DNA of 5,750 nucleotides, taken from an uncultured Collinsella sp. Its GTDB lineage: Bacteria > Actinomycetota > Coriobacteriia > Coriobacteriales > Coriobacteriaceae. The notes beneath the pieces were generated by a model. The model made no database searches and was not told where the DNA came from. It worked only from the letters and a program-made list of their open reading frames with translations. Location: NCBI GenBank assembly GCA_958447445.1, contig CAUDAE010000115.1, positions 1-5,750 of the forward strand, given 5' to 3'. This document shows, piece after piece, positions 1-4,776 of this stretch; positions within the stretch are counted from its first letter, which is position 1; every line of letters begins with the position of its first letter. The position numbers and the translations under genes were made by a program.

Positions 1-722
1 CGACACTACCCCTCCGAACTTGCCGAACCCGTTCTCGACGCTGAAGTTTCTGAACCAGCGCGAAAACCCATTCAGGTCCATGAAGTTGACTTGGGGATGC
101 CTGTCTTTCGTTCGTTCGAATGAGTGGACGAGCGGAGTGCCTTTGACTTGTTCCAGGCCGAAGGCTTCCATTTCGCGGGCCTGCTCCTTTTTCCAGAATT
201 CGAGATACGACGTCAGCGTCTCGCTTATCGAGATCCTCCGCACGCTTTTCTTGCTTTTGGGCGAGCGAACGCTTCGATCGGCCGCGAACTGCTGCTCAAT
301 GAGGATGCTTCTGTTCTCGACGGAGACATCGGACCACGTCATCCCGAGGGCTTCTGCCCTTCTCATGTCGGTGTCGAGCATGAGCATCACGCATGTGATG
401 TGCGCGTCCGGTTCTCGATTGAGTAGGATGTCGAGTAGGCGAGCGGCGTGATGGTTCCTTCGCGGTTGTCGTGGAACTTTTTTGCGTACGAGCCGACGGT
501 GTCCCTCGATTTTTGGACGTAGGTGCCGCTGTTGAGTTCTGCCTTGTAGGCTTCGAGTGCGGCGTCGACCTCTCGGCTTTTGGTGGTATGTATGGTCTGC
601 CACGGCGAATAGCGGTATTTGCCCGTGACCGGATCCTTGCCGAGGCTGTGACGGTAGCGCCACGTGTATTTGTCGCGGCGTTGCTTCGTTCCTTTGCCTA
701 TGACGAGAGGTCGGTCGTTCAT
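1..722 (-). pseudogene. Tyrosine recombinase/integrase of a mobile element, internally deleted and frameshifted; runs off the left edge
   Basis: Site-specific integrase remnant. The intact 5' part (722 down to about 441) starts at an ATG with AAGGA upstream and encodes an AP2-like arm-DNA-binding domain (about residues 14-64), followed by the start of the linker (GSYAKKFHDNREG). This frame stops at 387. From about 441 to 1 a different frame is open without stops and reads as the N-terminal part of the catalytic domain: DTDMRRAEALGMTW holds the first catalytic Arg (codon near 361-363), and SPKSKKSVRRI is the usual beta-hairpin Lys region. The second catalytic Arg, the His and the Tyr would lie beyond the left edge. 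The core-binding (SAM-like) domain of roughly 90-100 residues, normally between these two parts, is absent. The gene reads away from the tRNA attachment site next door. It is probably inactive; assembly error is the main alternative. Confidence 0.85.
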
Positions 723-795
723 CGTGTTCCTTGCCTGAAGTGCCTGAGAATCGCGCTCGGTTGCGCGGAATGGCGCAAAGGGCTGGGGCGGGTGG

Positions 796-847
796 GCATT
801 ACCCTTGGTGGTGGGCCCTGCGTGGGGTCACACCCCAAGGGTAATGC
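796..847. repeat. 13-bp perfect inverted repeat upstream of the integrase
   Basis: GCATTACCCTTGG at 796-808 is matched by its exact reverse complement CCAAGGGTAATGC at 835-847, with a 26-nt GC-rich spacer. No T-run follows on either side, so it is not a standard terminator. Its place between integrase and attachment core suggests a protein-binding site (integrase, excisionase or a repressor) or an RNA hairpin in the integrase leader. Confidence 0.7.
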
Positions 848-874
848 TCCGCCTGACCGCTTTCAAGCTCGTTG

Positions 875-974
875 TGGGTCGAATTTGGGTCGAATTATTC
901 CGCGTACTTTTCTTTCGTAAATCTATGAAAACATCAAATGACCTGGAGTTATATTGACTTCAATTTGGGTCGAA
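875..974. repeat. Three direct TGGGTCGAA repeats, candidate integrase arm-type sites
   Basis: TGGGTCGAA occurs at 875-883, 886-894 and 966-974, all in the same orientation. The last two extend to a shared 13-mer, AATTTGGGTCGAA (882-894 and 962-974). The first two are offset by 11 bp, about one helical turn. Short direct repeats placed inside the element next to the core are typical of arm sites bound by the N-terminal domain of lambda-like integrases. Function here is inferred. Confidence 0.55.
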
Positions 975-999
975 ATGTCTGAATGAAACAACGTCGTAG

Positions 1000-1048
1000 C
1001 GACCTCATAACCCGAAGGTCGGTGGTTCAAATCCGCCCCCCGCGACCA
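1000..1048 (+). other. Attachment site (attR-like) at the element-chromosome junction
   Basis: tRNA identity starts abruptly at the anticodon loop (1004) and continues to the CCA end (1048), while the sequence to its left cannot pair with the 3' anticodon stem. The inverted pentamers CGACC (1000-1004) and GGTCG (1017-1021) flank the loop, as expected for core-type integrase sites. Crossover at a tRNA anticodon loop is a known habit of tyrosine integrases. The element lies to the left (integrase side) and the chromosome to the right, because the native tRNA terminator is on the right. The matching left copy is outside the window. Confidence 0.75.
1004..1048 (+). tRNA. 3' half of initiator tRNA-Met (CAU), displaced by integration, partial
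   Basis: Anticodon loop CTCATAA (1004-1010, anticodon CAT at 1006-1008), 3' anticodon stem CCCGA, variable loop AGGTC, T stem and loop GGTGG-TTCAAAT-CCGCC, acceptor strand CCCCGCG, discriminator A and encoded CCA. The CCC at positions 39-41 is the half of the three G-C pairs that marks initiator tRNA. The upstream GCGAC does not pair with CCCGA, and no D arm or 5' acceptor strand is present, so this is only a fragment and is not expected to give a working tRNA. A complete gene should be regenerated at the other end of the element. Confidence 0.85.
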
Positions 1049-1057
1049 TGAAACTTC

Positions 1058-1093
1058 AGGTCGGAAGCATAAAAGCTCCCGACCTTTTTCTTT
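1058..1093 (+). terminator. Rho-independent terminator of the tRNA gene
   Basis: AGGTCGGAAGC (1058-1068) pairs with GCTCCCGACCT (1075-1085) around the loop ATAAAA, giving an 11-bp stem with one A-C mismatch, followed by TTTTTCTTT. It begins 10 bp after the tRNA CCA, so it is the native terminator of the original tRNA gene left on the chromosomal side. Confidence 0.85.
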
Positions 1094-1307
1094 GTCTAGG
1101 GGTTTCGGCATCTCTCGTTCTTTGGGTACCTCGAGGCGGGCAATCAGATAGATGCTTACGAGTATCATAGGGTCTTTTTACGTCGCGGTCGTGTCTCGTA
1201 CTGGTGCGCCGCTCTTTGTGGGACGTGTCACTTTGCCATAGGTTGTCCGGCGGCGGGGCGCAGGTCGTTCCCCGTGGCGTCGCTCCTTTCGACGCTACGC
1301 TGCCTGG
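1094..1307. other. Intergenic stretch between tRNA terminator and alkyltransferase gene, with one hairpin
   Basis: No believable gene. The one structure is a hairpin at 1273-1299: CGTGGCGTCG pairs with CGACGCTACG around the 7-nt loop CTCCTTT. On the plus strand it has a G-U pair; on the minus strand this becomes a C-A mismatch. It sits just past the stop of the leftward alkyltransferase gene but has no T-run, so terminator function is uncertain. Confidence 0.5.
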
Positions 1308-1616
1308 CTACTCGTTCCACTGGTGCTTTTTCATGTCGACGCAGCCGTTGTCTCGGAAGGCGACCCCTTCCTCCGTCAGTAGTGCTCGCTGGTCGGGGAA
1401 GTTTGGCGCGAGGCGTCCCGCGTGGTTGACGACGCGGTGGCAGGGATAATCGCCGTAGCGATCCGCCTCGCTCAGCACCGCTCCGACCAGGCGAGAGTTT
1501 TTCTCCCTGCCGATGAGGCGCGCTATCTGACCGTACGAGGCGACGCATCCCGCCGGAATCTCTGCCACGACAGAGAGAATCTCATAAACCAAATCTTCGT
1601 CCAGGACTTTTCCCAT
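1308..1616 (-). CDS. Small MGMT-family protein (methylated-DNA-protein cysteine methyltransferase DNA-binding domain)
   Basis: A 102-residue protein matching the C-terminal domain of O6-alkylguanine-DNA alkyltransferases, which remove alkyl groups from guanine by transfer to their own cysteine. Visible parts: winged-helix start with Tyr28 (ASYGQIARLIG), the arginine finger Arg42 (SRLVGAVLS), the active-site motif PCHRV (residues 58-62, Cys59), and the closing LLTEEGVAF. Family members with an N-terminal domain have about 160-180 residues; this is the short single-domain form. In ATL/YbaZ-type non-enzymatic relatives the cysteine is often Trp, but here it is retained, so real transfer activity is possible. 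It starts at the ATG at 1614-1616 with only a G-rich SD-like GGGGG about 7 nt upstream. It seems separately transcribed from the upstream CBS gene (174-bp gap with its own promoter). Confidence 0.88.
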   Translation of the reverse strand: MGKVLDEDLVYEILSVVAEIPAGCVASYGQIARLIGREKNSRLVGAVLSEADRYGDYPCHRVVNHAGRLAPNFPDQRALLTEEGVAFRDNGCVDMKKHQWNE

Positions 1617-1621
1617 CGTAT

Positions 1622-1653
1622 CGCCCCCGTGTTCGCTTTTGCCTTCGGGGGCG
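1622..1653 (-). promoter_or_regulatory. Hairpin covering the SD-like site of the MGMT-family gene
   Basis: CGCCCCCG (1622-1629) and CGGGGGCG (1646-1653) form a perfect 8-bp all-G/C stem with a 16-nt loop. In the minus-strand RNA the 3' arm contains the only SD-like G run before the ATG at 1616, so the stem would mask it. A second perfect hairpin, GCTGCGA-TTT-TCGCAGC (1671-1687), lies further upstream in the same leader. A control role is inferred. Confidence 0.4.
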
Positions 1654-1699
1654 CGGCGCCGATCACCCGTGCTGCGATTTTCGCAGCTCCCCTTACCGA

Positions 1700-1728
1700 A
1701 GCATCGAGGGAAAGCGCGTGCGTGTCAA
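1700..1728 (-). promoter_or_regulatory. Likely sigma70-type promoter of the MGMT-family gene
   Basis: On the minus strand a perfect -35 TTGACA (1728-1723) is followed after 17 nt by GATGCT (1705-1700), which matches three of six -10 bases. It lies about 85 bp upstream of the MGMT-family start, leaving a leader that contains two hairpins. The 8-bp inverted pair GCATCGAG (1701-1708)/CTCGATGC (1751-1758) brackets it. Confidence 0.45.
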
Positions 1729-1790
1729 GGTTGTCTGGTCCAGTTGCTGGCTCGATGCCTCGAGATGTTCGCCTCAAGTGCGACCTGCCC

Positions 1791-2297
1791 CTATTGGAAA
1801 AGGATGCCGAAGATGTATTTGGTGATGGCGGAGCGGCGGATGACCCCCACGAGTTTGCCCTCGTCATCAACCACAGGAAGCTTCTTGAACTTCTTCTTCG
1901 CCAGCAGCGCGGCGACGCGGGCGATGCTCTGCTCGGGACGGGCACACACTACCTTGCGCGTCGCGAAATCCATGACGCAGCGATCCTTCAGGTCTTCGAT
2001 GCGCTGCTCAAGGCTCTGATCGTCGAAGTACAGCATGGACGCGTCGCCGCCCGTGAAGATGGTGTGAGCGCGATGCTGCGCGATGGCTCCCATGACATCG
2101 CCGTCGGAGATGAACCCGACCACCTGGTTGCGCTCATCGATTACGGGCATGCTGCTCACCTCGTTTTCGGCGAGCATGCGCACCACGTCGGAAATCGTGC
2201 AATCCTGCGTGCAGGTGAACGGCTCTTCAATCATGATGCTCGAAACGGGCGTCCCCTCGAGCTCGAGCGGGATGCGCTCGGACAGAATCTCGGACAT
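1791..2297 (-). CDS. Two-CBS-domain protein, second gene of the antiporter operon
   Basis: A 168-residue soluble protein made almost entirely of a Bateman module. CBS1 spans about residues 16-70 (PVSSIMIEEPFTC ... VVGFISDGDVMGA) and CBS2 about 107-160 (CVMDFATRKVVC ... LVGVIRRSAI). Such modules usually bind adenine nucleotides and act as energy or metabolite sensors. No kinase, transporter or HTH domain is attached, so the output partner is unknown. Its ATG is 3 bp past the antiporter stop, and its strong SD AAGGAGG (2306-2312) lies inside the last codons of that gene, so the two are co-transcribed and probably translationally coupled. The context suggests it modulates the antiporter or shares its signal, which is inference. 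Confidence 0.92.
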   Translation of the reverse strand: MSEILSERIPLELEGTPVSSIMIEEPFTCTQDCTISDVVRMLAENEVSSMPVIDERNQVVGFISDGDVMGAIAQHRAHTIFTGGDASMLYFDDQSLEQRIEDLKDRCVMDFATRKVVCARPEQSIARVAALLAKKKFKKLPVVDDEGKLVGVIRRSAITKYIFGILFQ

Positions 2298-2300
2298 CGC

Positions 2301-3740
2301 TTATGCCTCCTTCGTTTTCGGTGCGGTTTTCTTGGTGCGCACGCTGAATATGGCGCAGATAAGGGAAACGAGGCCGATTGCCGCGCACACCTTGTAAGCG
2401 ACGCCCGCGCCCACGGCGGTGGCTACTTGGATGCTCGCATCGACGCCGGCCGACGCGGTGACGCTTGTCATGACCGTGATGATGAGCGCCGTGCACAAAC
2501 CGCCGGCGACCTGGCGGCCGGTGTTCGCGATGGCGTTGCCGTGGGCGATCATGTCATTTTTCAAGGCATTGACACCCCATGTGTTCACCGGCATGTTCGC
2601 GAGCGACTGGCCGGCGGACTGCAGCATGCAGAACAGCGCAACCACCAAGATGGGCGTGTTTACCGTCGAAAGCGAGAGCAGGAACAGGGCGCCGGTCATG
2701 AGGGCCAAGCCGACGATCGAGATGGCACGCGGACCGAACTTGTCGAACACCACGCCGGAGATAGGGCTGATGATGATGCCCACCGCCGCGGCGGGAAGCA
2801 TGGCCATGCCGGTTTCGAAGGCCGAAGCGCCAAGCGAGGTTTGCAGCAGCAACGGCAACAGCGTGTTGGTGACCAGGCATGCGGCGTTGATGAGCGTGAC
2901 GATGATGGCGGCCACGCGGAACTCGCGCGTCTTGAGCGTGCCCAGTTGAAGCAGCGGGTCCTCGATTTTGCCCTGGCGTACGACGAACAGCACCAAGCAC
3001 ACGACACCCGCGACGATCGAGCCGAGCACCACGGGGTTGCCCCAACCCATCGACGAGGCGCTCGAGAACCCGTAGAGAAGTCCGCCGAAGGCGATGGTGG
3101 AGAGGACGACCGAGGGCAGGTCGAGCTTGGGGTTCTTCAGCTCGCCCACGTTTTTCAGCATGAACACGCCCAGCACCAGCACGAGAATTGCGAGGGGGAC
3201 GATGGCGCCGATCATGGTGCGCCAGCCGTACGTGTCGATCACCGCACCGCCTACGACGGGGCCGACCGCGGGACCCGCCGACATGACGATGCCCGCCATG
3301 CCCATAGCCGTTCCTCGTTTCTCGACGGGGAACACCAGCATGGGAACCACCGAGACAAGCGGCATGAGCACGCCTGAGCCCGCCGCTTGCAACACGCGAC
3401 CGATGATGAGGAACAGGAAATCAGGGGCTGCGGCGCACAGCAGCGTGCCCAGCGCGAACACCAGCGTCGCCCCGAAGAATAGCGCGCGGGTGCTGAACTT
3501 GTCGATAAGGAACGCCGAAACGGGGACCATGATGCCGCTCACCAGCGGGTATATGGACATGATCCACTGGGCAGTCGAGGCATCGATGGCGAAATCGGAC
3601 ATGATGACCGGCAGCGCAGGCGACATCACCGTTTGGTTCAGTAGCGCCAAGAAGGCACCCAGGACGACGACCGCGACGATGCGGATCTGGGTACCGGTAA
3701 TGCGCCCATTGGCGGGCGCGACCGTACAATTATCAGACAT
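2301..3740 (-). CDS. DHA2-family (14-TM) MFS drug/proton antiporter
   Basis: A 479-residue integral membrane protein of the major facilitator superfamily, DHA2 (EmrB/QacA/LmrB-like) branch, expected to export drugs or toxic organics in exchange for protons. About 14 hydrophobic segments can be placed (near residues 20-40, 57-77, 86-105, 108-136, 146-168, 172-195, 210-228, 236-254, 275-299, 307-331, 338-358, 362-382, 404-425, 444-466). Antiporter motif C is clear in TM5 (GPAVGPVVGG, 156-165), followed by the TM6-start YGWRTMI. The TM1 signature reads LNQTVMSPALP, with Asn where many members have Asp (LDxTVVNVALP). A motif A-like loop, LIDKFSTRALF, follows TM2. The start at 3738-3740 has SD AAGGA 5 nt upstream. 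Substrate cannot be told from sequence. The leader upstream is long and structured. Confidence 0.93.
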   Translation of the reverse strand: MSDNCTVAPANGRITGTQIRIVAVVVLGAFLALLNQTVMSPALPVIMSDFAIDASTAQWIMSIYPLVSGIMVPVSAFLIDKFSTRALFFGATLVFALGTLLCAAAPDFLFLIIGRVLQAAGSGVLMPLVSVVPMLVFPVEKRGTAMGMAGIVMSAGPAVGPVVGGAVIDTYGWRTMIGAIVPLAILVLVLGVFMLKNVGELKNPKLDLPSVVLSTIAFGGLLYGFSSASSMGWGNPVVLGSIVAGVVCLVLFVVRQGKIEDPLLQLGTLKTREFRVAAIIVTLINAACLVTNTLLPLLLQTSLGASAFETGMAMLPAAAVGIIISPISGVVFDKFGPRAISIVGLALMTGALFLLSLSTVNTPILVVALFCMLQSAGQSLANMPVNTWGVNALKNDMIAHGNAIANTGRQVAGGLCTALIITVMTSVTASAGVDASIQVATAVGAGVAYKVCAAIGLVSLICAIFSVRTKKTAPKTKEA

Positions 3741-3743
3741 AAG

Positions 3744-3839
3744 CTTCCTTCGTATCTATTCGATTCTTCGCCGAAGGCGCGCCGGCCCACGGGCGAAATA
3801 ACATGCACGTGCTATGCGTGCATCAGATACGACAGGAAG
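3744..3839 (-). promoter_or_regulatory. Structured leader that could mask the antiporter RBS
   Basis: In the minus-strand RNA three nested pairings are seen. An outer stem pairs 3825-3839 with 3744-3757 (14 bp with one bulged G); its 3' arm contains the antiporter SD AAGGAAG. Inside it lie a perfect hairpin, ATGCACG-N7-CGTGCAT (3803-3823), and a second one with TTCGCC/GGCGAA ends plus GC-rich interior (about 3767-3797). The layout is a three-way junction closing on the SD, a geometry used by cis-acting RNA switches and translational attenuators. It matches no riboswitch class I recognise. The fold was found by eye and was not computed. Confidence 0.5.
3803..3823. repeat. Perfect 7-bp palindrome ATGCACG-N7-CGTGCAT upstream of the antiporter
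   Basis: A 21-bp inverted repeat, 63 bp upstream of the antiporter start. Besides being a hairpin in the leader RNA, it has the size of an operator for a dimeric repressor (TetR or MarR type). It would lie in the spacer of a weak alternative promoter (CTGATG, 17 nt, TGTTAT on the minus strand). No regulator gene is adjacent. Confidence 0.5.
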
Positions 3840-3936
3840 AAAGCGGCTGCTCAGAGCGCACTTGGGGAACAACAGGAGAGGCCCCGTATACCAGGGGCCG
3901 CCGAATTGCGATGTATGCTTTGGTCAAATCCTTCAT
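3823..3936 (-). CDS. Possible 37-residue leader peptide (upstream ORF) of the antiporter operon
   Basis: An ATG at 3934-3936, about 5 nt after the predicted transcription start of the promoter at 3948-3976, opens 37 codons (begins MKDLTKAYIAIRR, ends PLSSCRI) and stops with TGA at 3823-3825. There is no SD, so translation would need to be near-leaderless. Its last codons cover exactly the 5' arm of the stem that could mask the antiporter SD, and its stop adjoins the next hairpin. This would fit translational attenuation of a drug pump gene. An ORF of this length is also common by chance in GC-rich DNA; I recognise no homologue. Confidence 0.25.
   Translation of the reverse strand: MKDLTKAYIAIRRPLVYGASPVVPQVRSEQPLSSCRI
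3880..3899. repeat. G/C-only hairpin GGCCCC-N8-GGGGCC in the antiporter leader
   Basis: A perfect 6-bp stem with an 8-nt loop (GTATACCA on the plus strand). No T-run follows on either strand, so it is not a classical terminator. It lies inside the possible leader peptide ORF and may be a pausing or competing fold. Confidence 0.4.
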
Positions 3937-3947
3937 AGCGGGGAGGT

Positions 3948-3976
3948 ATTCTAGCAGCCGTCTTCGCCCCTTTCAA
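3948..3976 (-). promoter_or_regulatory. Sigma70-type promoter of the antiporter-CBS operon
   Basis: On the minus strand TTGAAA (3976-3971) and TAGAAT (3953-3948) are separated by exactly 17 nt; each matches five of six consensus bases. The predicted start near 3941 gives a leader of about 200 nt before the antiporter ATG at 3740. It is the best promoter match I found in the window. Confidence 0.65.
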
Positions 3977-4260
3977 GGGATGTAACCCAGACGTTGATTT
4001 TCTTCACCGAGGCGCCATCGTTGACGGGTGGCGTGCTTCTCTATCGCCACACCGCGGGGCGAGGGAACGCCGCGGCGAGCTTGTACATCGGCTATGTGTG
4101 CAGCTGCGAGCGTGTCGCCGGCGCGCGCTGGGCGCCAGTCCGATCCGGCCGACTCTTGCCGACGGTCGGTCGCCGTCCTCCTCCATCTCCGCCTGCTCTG
4201 TTTTTGCTCGGCTCCCTTGTCGTATCATGGACGGACGAGAATTGAGCGAAGGCGGTACGT
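3977..4260. other. GC-rich gene-free stretch between divergent transcription units
   Basis: No reading frame here resembles a protein; the open frames are Arg/Pro/Ala-rich and lack SDs. It separates the leftward antiporter promoter from the rightward ArsC-like gene. A -10-like TATCAT at 4223-4228 lies about 32 bp before that gene without a convincing -35, and an imperfect SD (AAGGCGG) precedes its ATG. Otherwise I see only scattered short GC palindromes. Confidence 0.45.
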
Positions 4261-4602
4261 ATGAACATCCAGATATTCGGCACGAAGAAAAGCTTCGATA
4301 CTAAGAAGGCGCAGCGCTATTTCAAGGAACGTCGTGTGAAGTTCCAGTTCATCGACTAGAAGGAAAAGGGGATGAGCAAAGGCGAGCTCGAAAGCGTGGC
4401 GCGCGCCGTCGGCGGGATCGACGCTGTGATCGATCCAAAGGCGAAAGATGCCGACACGGTTGCGCTCGTACAGTATCTTGCTGCCGACCAGAAGTTCGAA
4501 AAGGTGCTCGATAACCAGCAGATTCTTCGTGAGCCCATCGTTCGCAACGGCCGCCAGGCAACCGTTGGCTACGAGCCTGACGTGTGGAAGGGCTGGGAAT
4601 AA
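4261..4602 (+). pseudogene. ArsC/Spx-like thioredoxin-fold protein gene interrupted by an in-frame TAG
   Basis: Read through one amber codon, this frame gives a 113-codon protein, the usual length of ArsC/YffB/Spx-family proteins (glutaredoxin-like fold). The N-terminal part is IQIFGTKKSFDTKKAQRYFKE. After the TAG at 4357-4359 (codon 33, where relatives commonly have a hydrophobic residue in F-x-D-L) the frame continues as KEKGMSKGELESV and ends with the family hallmark ILREPIVRNGRQATVGYEPDVWKGW, including the conserved Arg of PIVR. The redox site is also lost: Ser11 and Thr14 stand where Spx has Cys-x-x-Cys and ArsC has its catalytic Cys. ATG at 4372 with AAGGA upstream could allow restart, but that product would lack half the fold. 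Nonsense pseudogene is the simplest reading; sequencing error or amber suppression are alternatives. Confidence 0.82.
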
Positions 4603-4620
4603 AGCGGCTGGGAATAAAGT
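4591..4620 (+). repeat. 15-bp tandem duplication spanning the ArsC-like stop codon
   Basis: GGCTGGGAATAAAG occurs twice in a row (4591-4604 and 4606-4619) with a period of 15 bp; the units differ only in the last base (C or T). Each unit encodes Gly-Trp-Glu-stop. The duplication lies after the first stop, so it does not lengthen the protein; it probably arose by replication slippage. Confidence 0.9.
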
Positions 4621-4621
4621 G

Positions 4622-4663
4622 AAGCGCCCACGCCCGTGGTTTTATCCACGGACGAGGGCGCTT
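4622..4663. terminator. Two-part hairpin after the ArsC-like gene, possible convergent terminator
   Basis: Outer stem AAGCGCCC (4622-4629)/GGGCGCTT (4656-4663), a 4x4 internal loop, then inner stem CCGTGG (4634-4639)/CCACGG (4646-4651) with loop TTTTAT. No good U-run follows on the plus strand (GCGTAAG). On the minus strand the downstream CACTTTATT is only moderately T-rich. Position between convergent genes favours a termination role. Confidence 0.5.
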
Positions 4664-4692
4664 GCGTAAGACGTCTCTTGTCGTTTGAGTGG

Positions 4693-4749
4693 AGCGCCCC
4701 GGCGGCGCTGAACAACGCGCCCCGGTGACGTGGCTCGGGGCTCTTTGTG
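4693..4749 (+). terminator. Tandem small hairpins between convergent genes, weak terminator candidate
   Basis: AGCGCC-CCGGC-GGCGCT (4693-4709) is followed by GCCCCG (4719-4724) pairing with CGGGGC (4736-4741) over an 11-nt loop, then TCTTTGTG. The short T-rich tail on the plus strand suits termination of rightward transcription, but the second stem is only 6 bp. Confidence 0.35.
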
Positions 4750-4776
4750 CCGCACATCTATGAGAGGAGATATTTG

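Larger units (their letters stand above)
723..999. other. Gene-free element end between integrase and attachment site
   Basis: No protein is credible here on either strand, and I find no excisionase gene. The stretch holds a 13-bp inverted repeat (796-808/835-847) and three TGGGTCGAA copies. On the minus strand there is a weak promoter-like pair upstream of the integrase: TTGAAA (861-866) followed after 17 nt by TACCCT. That -10 overlaps one arm of the inverted repeat, so the repeat could be an operator; this is a guess. Confidence 0.5.

Noticed and set aside
471..920. A 149-codon rightward frame opposite the integrase start
   Set aside because: Half is antisense to the integrase N-terminal domain and the rest crosses the inverted and direct repeats; there is no SD or recognisable motif.
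972..1048. A complete tRNA gene ending at 1048
   Set aside because: The sequence before 1004 has no D arm and no CGCGGGG acceptor strand, and does not pair with the anticodon 3' stem.
923..1168. An 81-codon leftward frame across the tRNA fragment (contains ADLNHRPSGYE)
   Set aside because: It is the well-known false protein made by reading the complement of a tRNA 3' half; the RNA explains the sequence.
1422..3377. A 651-codon rightward open frame antisense to the alkyltransferase, CBS and antiporter genes
   Set aside because: It is rich in Arg, His, Asp, Gly and Ala with no domain, and lies opposite three recognisable proteins; this is a typical effect of high GC at third codon positions.
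3094..3801. A 235-codon rightward frame opposite the antiporter
   Set aside because: Antisense to a clear 14-TM protein; rich in Thr, Ser, Met, Pro and Ala in a pattern explained by the complementary codons.
4004..4283. Several overlapping open frames on both strands in the GC-rich gap
   Set aside because: Arg/Pro/Ser-rich, no SD, no motif, and mutually overlapping; chance frames in GC-rich DNA.
4372..4602. Treating the part after the amber codon as an independent 76-residue gene
   Set aside because: It is in frame with the upstream half and lacks the first strand and helix of the thioredoxin fold; an interrupted single gene explains both parts better, though restart is possible.
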